DNA of 64,000 nucleotides from Limosilactobacillus fermentum. Its GTDB lineage: Bacteria; Bacillota; Bacilli; Lactobacillales; Lactobacillaceae. The notes under the pieces were generated by a model that was not told where the DNA came from, searched no databases, and saw only the letters and a list, made by a program, of their open reading frames with translations. Below are positions 55,856-64,000 of the stretch, piece by piece; positions within the stretch are counted from its first letter, which is position 1, and each line of letters begins with the position of its first letter. Location of the stretch: positions 1,440,049 to 1,504,048 of the forward strand of contig NZ_CP040910.1 in assembly GCF_013394085.1 (NCBI RefSeq). Direction: 5' to 3'. The translations under genes and the position numbers were made by a program.

Positions 55856-56473
55856 TTAAATAAGGTTTCGCCAAGTCGTCACAGTAAATGCTAACACCAT
55901 CCCAACGATTAACCCAACTGCCACCCCTGCTAATAGGTACTTCTTTGTTGAAGGACTAGTTTGGCTATCGGCGTCTTTAACCTTAGCCTTGGCAAAGGTT
56001 GAAATTGTTCCGGTTGACGGTGAAATCTTCGGTAATTCGGTCTTTGCGGCATCAACAACAGCGTTAACTACTTGCGTTGCCTCCTTGGCATTCCCCGCCT
56101 CTACAGAAACCGTGAGAACTAAGCTTTGCATAACGGTCTTAACCTTGATCATGGATAAGATGTCTTCCGTACTGTATTGCTTACGAAGCTTTTTCGGCAG
56201 TTCTTTTTGCGCAGCCGCCGCCACATCACTACTTTCAATCATATCCTTATACGTGTTAGTCAAGCTTAGGTCTGCTTGGACTTGTTCGTTAGCCGTGCTG
56301 TTATTATAACGGTGAGCAACCATTAAGGAACGGCTCGCGGTGTACGTAGTGTGCTTTTTGGTGTGAGCATAAAAGCCACCAGCGGCCCCACCCAAAACTG
56401 CAAAGATCAAGATTACTAAAATGTTCTTCCAGACCACTTTAGTAAGGTTACTCAGCGATATTTTCATTGCCAT
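55856..56473 (-). CDS. Chain-length determinant (Wzz/YveK-like)
   Basis: 205 aa. Two membrane helices (about 15-35 and 178-200) enclose an extracellular coiled region with a Wzz-type start (TYTASRSLMVAHRYNN). Normally such proteins pair with a tyrosine autokinase and phosphatase; none is encoded in this operon. Overlaps wzy by 26 bases. Confidence 0.82.
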   Translation of the reverse strand: MAMKISLSNLTKVVWKNILVILIFAVLGGAAGGFYAHTKKHTTYTASRSLMVAHRYNNSTANEQVQADLSLTNTYKDMIESSDVAAAAQKELPKKLRKQYSTEDILSMIKVKTVMQSLVLTVSVEAGNAKEATQVVNAVVDAAKTELPKISPSTGTISTFAKAKVKDADSQTSPSTKKYLLAGVAVGLIVGMVLAFTVTTWRNLI

Positions 56474-57671
56474 ATTTCTTTCCCCTTATATTTTTCAAAA
56501 CCCATTCTAACTGTGGAATACTTGCGAGAATAAAGACGTTGTAAATCAATTGGACGGCGTGTGGTTCAACCATCGAATTGATGGCAACTAACATTACGAT
56601 TGCCGATAGGGCGTACTCCTTTTGAACCGTGCTAACAATTGCGATGAAGGTCATGATCACAATAAAGAGCACGAAGATGATTAACCCCCATAATAGAAGC
56701 ATCCGAACAAAGGACGAATCGATATAAAAGTAGTCCGCACTCAATCCATTTTGGTTTTGGTTAGCAAAGGTCTTCCCCTTCACACCACCAAATGATTTTT
56801 CGTGGATAAAACGTCCAATTAAATTTGGATCATACAACCGGAAGGCCTTTCTACTCAAACTTAGTCGGCCAGACAGCAGCTCGTTGAATTTCCGGTAGAT
56901 ATGGTTACTGTCATCAAAGAAGTAGGCAGCCGTAATCGTGATCACAGCCAACACCGGCATTGCCATCCACCAAAAGGAAGCAATCATCCTTGAGAATCTT
57001 TTCCCTTCTGCAGCTCGTTGCGTGACCCACATCACCGGAATCATCAACAGCATTGCATAGAAGTCTAGCCGGGTATCGGTATAAACCATCGCAATTGTTG
57101 CAACAACCGCAATCCCAATGTAATCAAACCACTTAAGCTTGCCAAAGCGAACGTAGCAATATGCTAGTGCCGAGAAAAACAGGTGGGACGCCACAAAGGT
57201 TGTATAAGCCATCCCAAGCCCATAGCGGTTCGGACGTAGATTAGAAACATAGACTAAGTTAGGAACAATATTCACCAATGAAGTGGCGGCAATCACAAGT
57301 AATAGAGTCACCGATAGGTATAAGTACCACCTAGCCACCTGTTTAAAGTCAACGCCACGCGCCCCTAGCACGAAGGCCATTGTTACCATTAGTTCCGGAT
57401 ACTGGGCCGTTCGCCAAGAAATAATACTAGCAACCAATAATGCTGTTATTACTAATTTACCGGACACTTGCCATTCATCCATCACGTAAATTTTAAAAAT
57501 TAGCAACGGGATGACGAGGTAAGTAATTAAGCGTAACTCGGACCAACTCAGCAAGGTTGTATAGGTTGAATCAATTAAGAAGGCGGGGACAAAGTATAGA
57601 CTGAAGGCCAGTAAGTAAACATGCTGCCCCTGAATCGGTGCCCGCCAAATTTCAGCTATTCTTGCTTTCAT
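56448..57671 (-). CDS. Polysaccharide polymerase (Wzy-like)
   Basis: 407 aa with about eleven hydrophobic helices and one large outer loop (about 280-320). Members of this group have little sequence conservation. The assignment rests on topology, the motif-like NRYGLGMAYTTF stretch and the position between a DUF4422 transferase and Wzz in an exopolysaccharide operon. Confidence 0.75.
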   Translation of the reverse strand: MKARIAEIWRAPIQGQHVYLLAFSLYFVPAFLIDSTYTTLLSWSELRLITYLVIPLLIFKIYVMDEWQVSGKLVITALLVASIISWRTAQYPELMVTMAFVLGARGVDFKQVARWYLYLSVTLLLVIAATSLVNIVPNLVYVSNLRPNRYGLGMAYTTFVASHLFFSALAYCYVRFGKLKWFDYIGIAVVATIAMVYTDTRLDFYAMLLMIPVMWVTQRAAEGKRFSRMIASFWWMAMPVLAVITITAAYFFDDSNHIYRKFNELLSGRLSLSRKAFRLYDPNLIGRFIHEKSFGGVKGKTFANQNQNGLSADYFYIDSSFVRMLLLWGLIIFVLFIVIMTFIAIVSTVQKEYALSAIVMLVAINSMVEPHAVQLIYNVFILASIPQLEWVLKNIRGKKYGNENIAE

Positions 57672-57681
57672 TCTTCAATTC

Positions 57682-58443
57682 CTATGCGTGTCCCGTGATC
57701 TTACGTTGGATAAACTTACCACCCTTTTTCAACCAGTTGGTATGCTCCATAAAGACGTAGTTAACTTCTTTGGTCTTGTACTCTGGGTGGACCTCCAACC
57801 ATACGTCCAAGAGTAGCTCGCTCAAGAATCCGTAGACCCGCTGTTCGTAGGTTGAGTAGTTAGAGATATCAGTTTGGGCTTCCACTTTAGCTAAAACGTC
57901 GTACATCCAAGTGCAGTACTCATTGAGGGGCTTTTTCTTCATAATGAACATGTTAAACATGTGTGCCCAAGTCCGCTTCATCACTAGCTCAAAGGCTGGT
58001 GCATACTCTGGGTATTGCTCTTGTATCACCTGGCGCATCACCTCAAATGGTTCGTGGTGGTGAGCATGTAAGTAATGCGATTCGTTAGTTTCGATGTAGT
58101 ACTTCCGCTTGGATGGCAGGATAATATCGTAATCTTCTAGTAGCGCCACGGTCTCTTTTTCCGACAACACCGTTTGAAGCGCCTTTTGGTGGCGTAGGCT
58201 TAAATAACGGCGGTAGTGCACCAAACCCATGGCATCAACGTCTAAGTTCTTCCAGCCCCAGTAAATGGCAGTTAACTCATTGTAGGTAGGGTTCTTTTGA
58301 GAAATGTTATCGCCCGTGTTATCCCCTTGGAAGGTGTGGTTAACATCTGGGTGTAGGTCCTTACCCACAAAAACCGGCAGATACATTGGATCTGTCGGCA
58401 TCTCGTAATTTTTGTGGGCGGCAACTAATACTTTTACTCGCAC
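57682..58443 (-). CDS. DUF4422 family glycosyltransferase
   Basis: 253 aa. VLVAAHKNYEMPTDPMYLPV at the start, GDNTGDNISQKNPTYNELTA, MGLVHYRRYL and WAHMFNMFIMKK are the family hallmarks; members are exopolysaccharide glycosyltransferases. Likely adds the second sugar of the repeat unit, right after the priming transferase gene. Confidence 0.85.
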   Translation of the reverse strand: MRVKVLVAAHKNYEMPTDPMYLPVFVGKDLHPDVNHTFQGDNTGDNISQKNPTYNELTAIYWGWKNLDVDAMGLVHYRRYLSLRHQKALQTVLSEKETVALLEDYDIILPSKRKYYIETNESHYLHAHHHEPFEVMRQVIQEQYPEYAPAFELVMKRTWAHMFNMFIMKKKPLNEYCTWMYDVLAKVEAQTDISNYSTYEQRVYGFLSELLLDVWLEVHPEYKTKEVNYVFMEHTNWLKKGGKFIQRKITGHA

Positions 58444-58454
58444 AATGTTCTCCT

Positions 58455-59108
58455 TTAGTAGGCTCCGTTTGGTTTGATCATTACTTTCACAGTTTCAAGC
58501 ATGATCTTTAAATCCAACCAGACGGAGCGGTTTTGAATGTAGGTTAGGTCGAGGCGGACCATTTCGTCAAAGTCCACGTCGTTTCGGCCCCCCACTTGCC
58601 ACATCCCGGTGGCCCCGGGGGTCACTAAAAGGCGTTGCTTGTCGTACTCCGTGTACTGCTCCACCTCCGAAACCAGCGGCGGCCGGGGCCCAACGATACT
58701 CATTGATCCAGTCACCACGTTAATTAACTGTGGTAACTCATCCAAGCTGTACTTGCGAATCACACGACCAACCCGAGTGATTCGGGGGTCATCCTTCATT
58801 TTAAACATCGCCCCATCAACCTCGTTTTGATCTTGTAATTTGGCGAGGAGCTCATCTGCGTTACTAACCATTGAGCGGAACTTGATGATTTTGAATTCGT
58901 GTCCGTCCTTCCCCACCCGGGTTTGGGTGTAAAACACCGGCCCGTGGGGATCATCAACTTTGATGCAAATTGCAATAATTAACAGTACTGGACTGATGAC
59001 CACCACCCCGATTGCCGAGGCCACCACGTCAAACAGACGCTTGATCCCCCGGTAAAAGTATTGGCGGTTTAATCGTTCCGCATCAATGTGAATCATGTTT
59101 TCAACCAT
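58455..59108 (-). CDS. Priming sugar-phosphate transferase (undecaprenyl-phosphate)
   Basis: 217 aa, bacterial sugar transferase family. One membrane re-entrant helix (KRLFDVVASAIGVVVISPVL), then YTQTRVGKDGHEFKIIKFRS, YSLDELPQLINVV and MSIVGPRPPL. It transfers a sugar-1-phosphate (galactose or glucose type) to undecaprenyl phosphate to start the repeat unit. ATG 59108 preferred to the TTG at 59129. First gene of the exopolysaccharide operon. Confidence 0.9.
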   Translation of the reverse strand: MVENMIHIDAERLNRQYFYRGIKRLFDVVASAIGVVVISPVLLIIAICIKVDDPHGPVFYTQTRVGKDGHEFKIIKFRSMVSNADELLAKLQDQNEVDGAMFKMKDDPRITRVGRVIRKYSLDELPQLINVVTGSMSIVGPRPPLVSEVEQYTEYDKQRLLVTPGATGMWQVGGRNDVDFDEMVRLDLTYIQNRSVWLDLKIMLETVKVMIKPNGAY

Positions 59109-59188
59109 TAGCGTTTCTCTCGATTTCAAATTAACTTGGGCTCTCTAGTCGCCCCATTTTTCACTTCATTGTTGATAACCGCAACCCA

Positions 59189-59211
59189 TTGTAAATAGAT
59201 TCTATTTACAA
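59189..59211. promoter_or_regulatory. 23-bp palindrome upstream of the exopolysaccharide operon
   Basis: TTGTAAATAGA-T-TCTATTTACAA: perfect 11-base arms around one base, 81 bases before the first gene. TACAAT inside it could be a -10. Not GlnR-like (spacing too long). Confidence 0.6.
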
Positions 59212-59277
59212 ATACTCCTCTAATGATACCAATAAATTAGGGCGTTAAAAAGAACTTTTCGTCCGGAACCCCTTTCA

Positions 59278-60096
59278 TCAGTTATTAAGGTTTTCTTGCT
59301 TGGCCAGCCACTGATCAATTTCATCGAGGTCAAACCCCTTGCGGTAAAGGGCCTGCTTAGTCTTCATCTTTCGTTCATAACCTTCAAACCGGCGGTAACG
59401 GTGCCAAGCTTTTTCCGCTTCCCGTTCCAGTAATTCCGCCTGGCGATCCTCCGTTTGGGACGGGATTTCGTTTTCCTTCACCAGTTGGTAAACTTCATCG
59501 CCGTACCCTTGGGTTAGCACCCCCTGGTGGATTTTTTCGCTTCGGCGCCGTGCCGGTTGGTTCAGGTAACGCTTGGCCAGCTTTTGCACCAGTTTGGCGG
59601 CATTTTCAACCTGTTGTTCCGTGGTGAACTGGGTAAGGGCGTCGTCAATTAAAAACTCGCCCACCCGCTTTTGACGAAGTTTTTGGCGAATCACCCCCGG
59701 TCCCTTCAAACCGGTATTCATCTCCGTCCGCACGTAAGCAGCCGCGTACTCCCGGTCATCCAACAAGCGGTTTTCCCGCAACTTGGCCATCACCACCGGG
59801 ACAAACTCCGGTGGGGTGTCAATCTCCACTAGCTTTTGTTCCACCTCGTGTTCGGTCCGCAGTTGGTGGGACAAGTAATCCAGCATCTTATTATAGGCTT
59901 GCGCCACCTGATCATCGTTTGAGATCTGCTGTAGTAATTTCTGATCGACCTCCATCCCCTTATAAAGACGGTACTTGATCAAGACACTCTCGGCCACCGG
60001 AAAGGCGTACTGACCGTTTAAAAAGACGTTAAAGCGCCCCGGTCGTTTTTGGGCCACAATGGCGGTAATTTGTCGAATTTGCGATTCTTTTTCCAT
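59278..60096 (-). CDS. recX: RecX-family regulatory protein
   Basis: 272 aa, the long Gram-positive RecX form with tandem three-helix repeats: AQAYNKMLDYLSHQLRTEHE, DDREYAAAYVRTEMNTGLKG and the C-terminal RRFEGYERKMKTKQALYRKG. Modulates RecA filaments in recombination and SOS. Monocistronic, divergent from the small genes at 60190. Confidence 0.88.
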   Translation of the reverse strand: MEKESQIRQITAIVAQKRPGRFNVFLNGQYAFPVAESVLIKYRLYKGMEVDQKLLQQISNDDQVAQAYNKMLDYLSHQLRTEHEVEQKLVEIDTPPEFVPVVMAKLRENRLLDDREYAAAYVRTEMNTGLKGPGVIRQKLRQKRVGEFLIDDALTQFTTEQQVENAAKLVQKLAKRYLNQPARRRSEKIHQGVLTQGYGDEVYQLVKENEIPSQTEDRQAELLEREAEKAWHRYRRFEGYERKMKTKQALYRKGFDLDEIDQWLAKQENLNN

Positions 60097-60136
60097 GATC
60101 CACCCTTACAAATTTTCGCTTGGTTTCTATGTATAA

Positions 60137-60164
60137 GGTGTAAGCAGTGATCACAACTTACACC
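60137..60164. promoter_or_regulatory. Inverted repeat between recX and the DUF1659 gene
   Basis: GGTGTAAG-N12-CTTACACC, perfect 8-base arms; the spacer contains TGATCA. It lies where a promoter or operator is expected. Confidence 0.5.
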
Positions 60165-60189
60165 AATCAAATTTAAAGGAGATATCAAC

Positions 60190-60396
60190 ATGCTTCATAA
60201 CGTCAAATCCACTAAGCTTCAAGTTACCTTAATCGATGGCGATCACCCCGAAGGTTTGAACCGGGTCTTTAACAACCTGGTTGCCCAACCGAGTGATGAG
60301 CAGATCGCCAGCTTCCAAACCATCCTTGAAGGATTAGCCGGGGGTACCGTCCAAGAAGCCACCCTGACGACCGCCACGACTTTAACTAACGAATAG
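60190..60396 (+). CDS. DUF1659-like small protein
   Basis: 68 aa, no signal or membrane segment. KLQVTLIDGDHPEGLNRVFNNLV with a C-terminal LTTATTLTNE fits the DUF1659 pattern found next to DUF2922 genes in many lactobacilli. AAAGGAG upstream. Function unknown. Confidence 0.75.
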   Translation: MLHNVKSTKLQVTLIDGDHPEGLNRVFNNLVAQPSDEQIASFQTILEGLAGGTVQEATLTTATTLTNE

Positions 60397-60431
60397 CCAT
60401 AACCACTAGCCAACCGAAAGGAAGTACTTAA

Positions 60432-60647
60432 ATGAAGACCTTAAACCTCACCTACAAGGGCAGCCTGAACAAGACGCACATCTTGAAGATCAACTACGCC
60501 AATGGCCAACTGGACGAAGCAACCGTTCGCCAAGCCATGACCCAGATCGCCAACCTAAAGCTGTTTAAGAAGGGCGAAGAAGATCTGTTCGTCACGCCCG
60601 TTTCCGCTAAGGTGGTCAACACCGACGAAGAAGTACTCTTTGCTTAA
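60432..60647 (+). CDS. DUF2922-like small protein
   Basis: 71 aa: MKTLNLTYKGSLNKTHILKI, then AMTQIANLKLF and AKVVNTDEEVLFA. Follows the DUF1659 gene by 35 bases as a conserved pair. Function unknown. Copy C hairpin 1 follows its stop by 13 bases and probably acts as terminator. Confidence 0.78.
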   Translation: MKTLNLTYKGSLNKTHILKINYANGQLDEATVRQAMTQIANLKLFKKGEEDLFVTPVSAKVVNTDEEVLFA

Positions 60648-60659
60648 TTGCTAACGACC

Positions 60660-60840
60660 AGAGGCTAGGAGAAAACCGTGTTTTCTCCTAGCCTTTTGCT
60701 GTATTCACGAAAGTTAGGCAGGAAATGTGGAAAATAACCGCAGGTCTAGTGCCTAAGTACGGCCGAAGAACAGTGCATACTGCACTAACCGTTCGTCCTA
60801 GCTTAGTCATACGACCTGCCGAGTAGGTTATTTCCCACCC
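60660..60840 (+). repeat. Dispersed structured element, copy C
   Basis: Hairpin 1 GAGGCTAGGAGAAAA...TTTTCTCCTAGCC then TTTTGCT (60660-60697). Linker, then hairpin 2 from GTGGAAAATAACCGCAGGTC to GGTTATTTCCCAC with apex AGTGCA-TAC-TGCACT. Its last 13 bases contain the stop codon of the convergent YihY gene. Confidence 0.88.
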
Positions 60841-61724
60841 GCTTTTTTGATTCGTTCATGAACCCACTGCCAAAAGTAGGGGCGTTGGCTAACTGGTCCA
60901 TCCACCAGCACCTGGCAGGTAGCGTTGACAATCGCCCCGATCATCACAATCATCCCGGAAAAGTCCAACCACATCATCATCAAAATGAAGGCCCCGATCG
61001 TCTTGTAGGAATTTAACCGTTGGGCGAATACGACGGCGTAATAGGAGAAGAGGCGCGATAGGCCCATCCACAGCAAGGTGGCAACCAGGGCGCCAATTAC
61101 CACGTACCGCAGGCGCACCCGGGCGTTAGGAACGAAGTAATAGAGCAGGGTTAAGAAGATAAAGAGCCCGCCAAAGGTCACTGGCCACCGCAGGCTACTA
61201 AAGAGGGTGACGTAATTAATTGGGAAGTGCAAGATTGGCTGTAAGGCTTCTAGCACCTGTTCCCCGAGCCCATACATAATCACTAAGGCAAAGATAATCA
61301 TGATGACGATGATCATCCAAATAAAGGACAGGACCCGGTTAATGATCGGATTTTGGTTCTTAGCCACCCCATAGGCACCGTTGACGGAGCGTTGAAAGGC
61401 CGCAATTCCTTGGCTAGTTGACCACAGGGCCACCAAGGCCCCGGTAGTCAGGATCCCCCCACTCCCCCGGCGTAAGAAATCAAAAATGATCGGCCGGATA
61501 AATTGGTAGACCGAACTAGGGATTGCCGATTGCAGATACGGGAGGACCGTTTTTGCATCTAACCCCAGCATCGGTAAGAGGTTTCCCACCACTAGCACCG
61601 CCGGGAAAATGGAAAGTAAGGTATAGTAGGCCAGCACGGCCGCCGAAGTTGTTACTTGCGCCATTTGGAAGTGTTCGGCAAAGACCGTCACAAAGCGCTT
61701 CAATTTGGTGCCAATAAATTTCAT
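60828..61724 (-). CDS. YihY/BrkB-family membrane protein
   Basis: 298 aa with about six hydrophobic helices. LAYYTLLSIFPAVLVV, LVALWSTSQGIAAFQRSVN and the C-terminal IGALVATLLWMGLSRLFSYY mark the YihY (once miscalled RNase BN) family. Function unclear, possibly transport. ATG 61724 is five bases after GGAGGG; ATG 61727 is possible. Its C-terminus (KAGGK) and stop are encoded by the edge of copy C. Confidence 0.88.
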   Translation of the reverse strand: MKFIGTKLKRFVTVFAEHFQMAQVTTSAAVLAYYTLLSIFPAVLVVGNLLPMLGLDAKTVLPYLQSAIPSSVYQFIRPIIFDFLRRGSGGILTTGALVALWSTSQGIAAFQRSVNGAYGVAKNQNPIINRVLSFIWMIIVIMIIFALVIMYGLGEQVLEALQPILHFPINYVTLFSSLRWPVTFGGLFIFLTLLYYFVPNARVRLRYVVIGALVATLLWMGLSRLFSYYAVVFAQRLNSYKTIGAFILMMMWLDFSGMIVMIGAIVNATCQVLVDGPVSQRPYFWQWVHERIKKAGGK

Positions 61725-61776
61725 CATGGCCCTCCCACACGTTAATAGGCCCATTTTAGCAGTTTCTAACGGCGAA

Positions 61777-61809
61777 AACAAAAAGAACTCCCGTGAGGAA
61801 CTCTTTTGT
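61777..61809 (-). terminator. Terminator of the LtaS-like gene
   Basis: AAAAGAGTTCC-TCAC-GGGAGTTCTTTT, then TGTTTT on the minus strand. Confidence 0.75.
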
Positions 61810-61852
61810 CTTTCTAGCTGTGCATTATTTCTTGACGATTCCGCTCACTTTC

Positions 61853-64000
61853 CTACTTCATCATGTGCAACTGGTACAGGTACTGCTTACCGGCCGTCAA
61901 ATCGTATTGAACCAGCTTGTAATCTTGCCAGAGTCGTTTTTGCTTCTTAGTTAACTGGCTGTACTTAACCACTTGCCCCTTACTGTTTGTGAACTGGAGG
62001 CTAGCAGTACTATTGTTTTGACCAGTGTTAATGGAAACGGCTGGTAAGTCCTCATATACCTTTGTCATCAAAGCAAGGTATGGCGTGACCTTGGAATTAG
62101 TTTGTTCCGCTACCATCGCCATGAAGTCATTCGGGCTAACCACCTTAGTGTTACTGGTCAAAGTCCGGGCACCGTGTTCACGGGCGTAGGTGTTGGAGTA
62201 GATGAAGTAATCCGTTTCATGCAGCTTGGTCCCATCCTTTGCCATGCTGTTGTTGTAAATCCCCGGCAGATGGTCACCATAGAAGACAACCGTGATTGGC
62301 TTTTGGATCTTGTTAATCTGCTTGATGAACTGCTTAACTGCTTTGTCGGTGTAGGTAAGCCCCGTTGTATACGTTGCAACCGTCCCCTTATCTGTCCCTT
62401 CACTTACCGAAGTTGGGAGCCACTTGGAGTAGTTTTTATAATCGGTAGTCATATACGGCATATGATTTTGAATTGTAACTAAGTTAATAAAAGTTCCACT
62501 CTCGTCATTTTTAAGTTGCCGAAGGGCATTAGTATAAGCTGTTTCATCAGAGAGAAATGGGTTATTTTTAATCCGTTTTTGATCCGTAATCTTGTACTTG
62601 CTACCTAAGTAGTAAAAACGATTAAAGCCAAATTTAGCATAAGCTGTAATCCGGCTATAAAAAATACCTTGATAAGGGTGAACACTAACTGCGTAATTAA
62701 AGAGCTTATTAAAGGTCCAGTTTCTAGCTAAACCAGGAACCAATTGCGAAAATGGAGTTTGCATGGTTGACGAGAAGTTAGCCGTTGCCAACCCGGTTAA
62801 GGTCATGTATTCCATATTGGCCGTCCCCCCACCGTAACCTGAGGACATCATCAGGCCACTAGTGGTCGTTTTCTTCAGGGAAAGAATATATGGGATCGGG
62901 TTTCCCTTGATCTTAACTCCCGGCACCCGCTTGGGGTTAGAGAAGCTTTCACTCAGGTTAAACATGATTGTTTGCGACGACAGCGAATTTTTCCGATCTT
63001 TGTTTATCTCCTTTGCCACCACTTGATATTCCTTAACAATCTTTTCCATCCGGGCTCTTGAATAGCCGGCTGGCTTTTCCATCACGGTAACGTCAATGTT
63101 GTTCATAAACTGGATAATTGGACCATTCTGGTGTGCTCCTTCTATTTGGCTGTAAAAGAGCGGGTAATTACCTAATCCAGTAAGAAATGAACTAATTCTA
63201 GAATTAGTGTGATTCCATAGAGCGCTACTCCCAAAGAAACAGACCGTTAGTACCGTCCAAAGTAATCGACGCTTGACATTCGGGCTAGGAACTCGATACC
63301 TATGGTCAAGGATCAAACCGATAATAACTAAAAGGAGTACCCCTGCAACTCCAGCAATCACCACCCAAACGCTAACAAACTTAAGAATTTCTCCAAAGGT
63401 CTGAACAGAAGTTACATCGGCCAGAAGGATTGGCTCATCACGCAATCCTAACTTAATGTGATCGGCGATAAAAAAGACCAACATAAGACCACTTGTCAGA
63501 CAAAGCGACAACCAGTACTTGCTTGTAATCGATTGTAGGATTTTAAAGAACAGCCAAATCAAAATAGTGGTAAAAATTAGGGTTCCCTGGCGGTTCAAAA
63601 CTTGGTAACTAAAGCTATTGTACTCGGGATTAGCAGGTCCTAATGCAAGGCCTGAGAACGTTAACCATAAACCGATAATCGCTAGTAGATATGAGGCCCC
63701 GACCGCCGTCAACGCTGGCCAGTGACGATGGCAAAACTTCTTCAGCCACGCTGGCCACCCCATCAAGTGGGACGGCAGCTCCTCAACCCACCGCTCGTAA
63801 TGTTGGGTGATCGCTAAAGATGAAAAGAGCCTTCTTAAGCACCAATTAGCCACGAATCCGACCGCCATAACGGCACCCGCAATGATCGCTACCAAAAGGA
63901 TCTTCAAGCCCAGATTACCGACGTGGCCAGCGGCAAAGCCAACATAATGGCTCCGCAATAAAGGCAGTCCTGCCAAAACAAGGCTACTGTAGATCCCTCC
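61853..64000 (-). CDS. LTA synthase family (sulfatase-type) protein, 5' end off the right edge
   Basis: At least 715 aa are in the window; the frame stays open to base 64000, so the true start is probably outside (a TTG at 63976 is a poor start). N-terminal membrane helices (to about residue 240), then an extracellular sulfatase-fold domain: MFNLSESFSNPKRV supplies the metal-binding region, GGGTANMEYMTL the nucleophile Thr region, FYGDHLPGIY the second metal site. LtaS-type enzymes polymerise glycerol phosphate from phosphatidylglycerol on a glycolipid. This may be LtaS or a related phosphoglycerol transferase. Confidence 0.85.
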   Translation of the reverse strand, partial: GGIYSSLVLAGLPLLRSHYVGFAAGHVGNLGLKILLVAIIAGAVMAVGFVANWCLRRLFSSLAITQHYERWVEELPSHLMGWPAWLKKFCHRHWPALTAVGASYLLAIIGLWLTFSGLALGPANPEYNSFSYQVLNRQGTLIFTTILIWLFFKILQSITSKYWLSLCLTSGLMLVFFIADHIKLGLRDEPILLADVTSVQTFGEILKFVSVWVVIAGVAGVLLLVIIGLILDHRYRVPSPNVKRRLLWTVLTVCFFGSSALWNHTNSRISSFLTGLGNYPLFYSQIEGAHQNGPIIQFMNNIDVTVMEKPAGYSRARMEKIVKEYQVVAKEINKDRKNSLSSQTIMFNLSESFSNPKRVPGVKIKGNPIPYILSLKKTTTSGLMMSSGYGGGTANMEYMTLTGLATANFSSTMQTPFSQLVPGLARNWTFNKLFNYAVSVHPYQGIFYSRITAYAKFGFNRFYYLGSKYKITDQKRIKNNPFLSDETAYTNALRQLKNDESGTFINLVTIQNHMPYMTTDYKNYSKWLPTSVSEGTDKGTVATYTTGLTYTDKAVKQFIKQINKIQKPITVVFYGDHLPGIYNNSMAKDGTKLHETDYFIYSNTYAREHGARTLTSNTKVVSPNDFMAMVAEQTNSKVTPYLALMTKVYEDLPAVSINTGQNNSTASLQFTNSKGQVVKYSQLTKKQKRLWQDYKLVQYDLTAGKQYLYQLHMMK

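Noticed and set aside
59189..59211. GlnR box upstream of the exopolysaccharide operon
   Set aside because: GlnR requires TGTNA-N7-TNACA; here the gap between the corresponding halves is eleven bases.

Overview
The window looks like chromosome of a heterofermentative Lactobacillaceae species, most likely Limosilactobacillus fermentum. The evidence is the G+C-rich coding sequence, the 16S V1 region (whose sequence I recognise from memory as L. fermentum-type), class III NrdD/NrdG, KxYKxGKxW-type wall proteins and AGGAGG-type ribosome binding sites. No transposase, phage gene or CRISPR array was seen.

Layout. 0-11 kb: a LysM/Apf-like secreted wall protein, a zinc secondary-alcohol dehydrogenase with a Rex-like operator, an NCS2 nucleobase permease with PurBox-like sites, an anaerobic ribonucleotide reductase operon (nrdD-nrdG plus a short SufD-like protein) behind two NrdR boxes, an amino-acid ABC importer lacking its ATPase gene, and an SMR pump divergent from a frameshifted TetR regulator. 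11-17.5 kb: a complete minus-strand rRNA operon (16S, tRNA-Ile, tRNA-Ala, 23S, 5S, then nine tRNAs) driven by three tandem promoters. 17.5-24 kb: a glycolipid operon (two GT4 glycosyltransferases plus a flippase-like protein) and ptsHI. 24-36.7 kb: clpE under CtsR and possibly HrcA, the nrtR-pncA-pncB niacin-salvage cluster, an ECF S component, proC, a DMT exporter, an ATP-grasp ligase and a YtrA-type GntR/ABC operon.

36.7-59.1 kb is a surface-glycan and cell-wall region, mostly AT-richer than its surroundings and nearly all on the minus strand. It holds rfbB, a GT-C-like membrane protein, two galactofuranosyltransferase-like enzymes transcribed directly behind prfC, two GtrB-type polyprenyl-phosphate glycosyltransferases, three KxYKxGKxW wall hydrolases (one a pseudogene) and a Wzx/Wzy-type exopolysaccharide operon (priming transferase, DUF4422 transferase, Wzy, Wzz, UDP-galactopyranose mutase, Wzx, acyltransferase). 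The mutase together with the GlfT2-like transferases suggests a galactofuranose-containing polymer. 59.2-64 kb: recX, two small DUF genes, a YihY membrane protein and an LtaS-family enzyme cut by the right edge.

The least explained signal is a dispersed element of about 185 bp, present as three full copies, one inverted degenerate copy and fragments. It has a terminator-like hairpin followed by a long cruciform hairpin in which several base pairs show compensatory changes between copies. Several operators could be read directly: NrdR, Rex-like, PurBox-like, CIRCE, CtsR and a YtrA-type palindrome.
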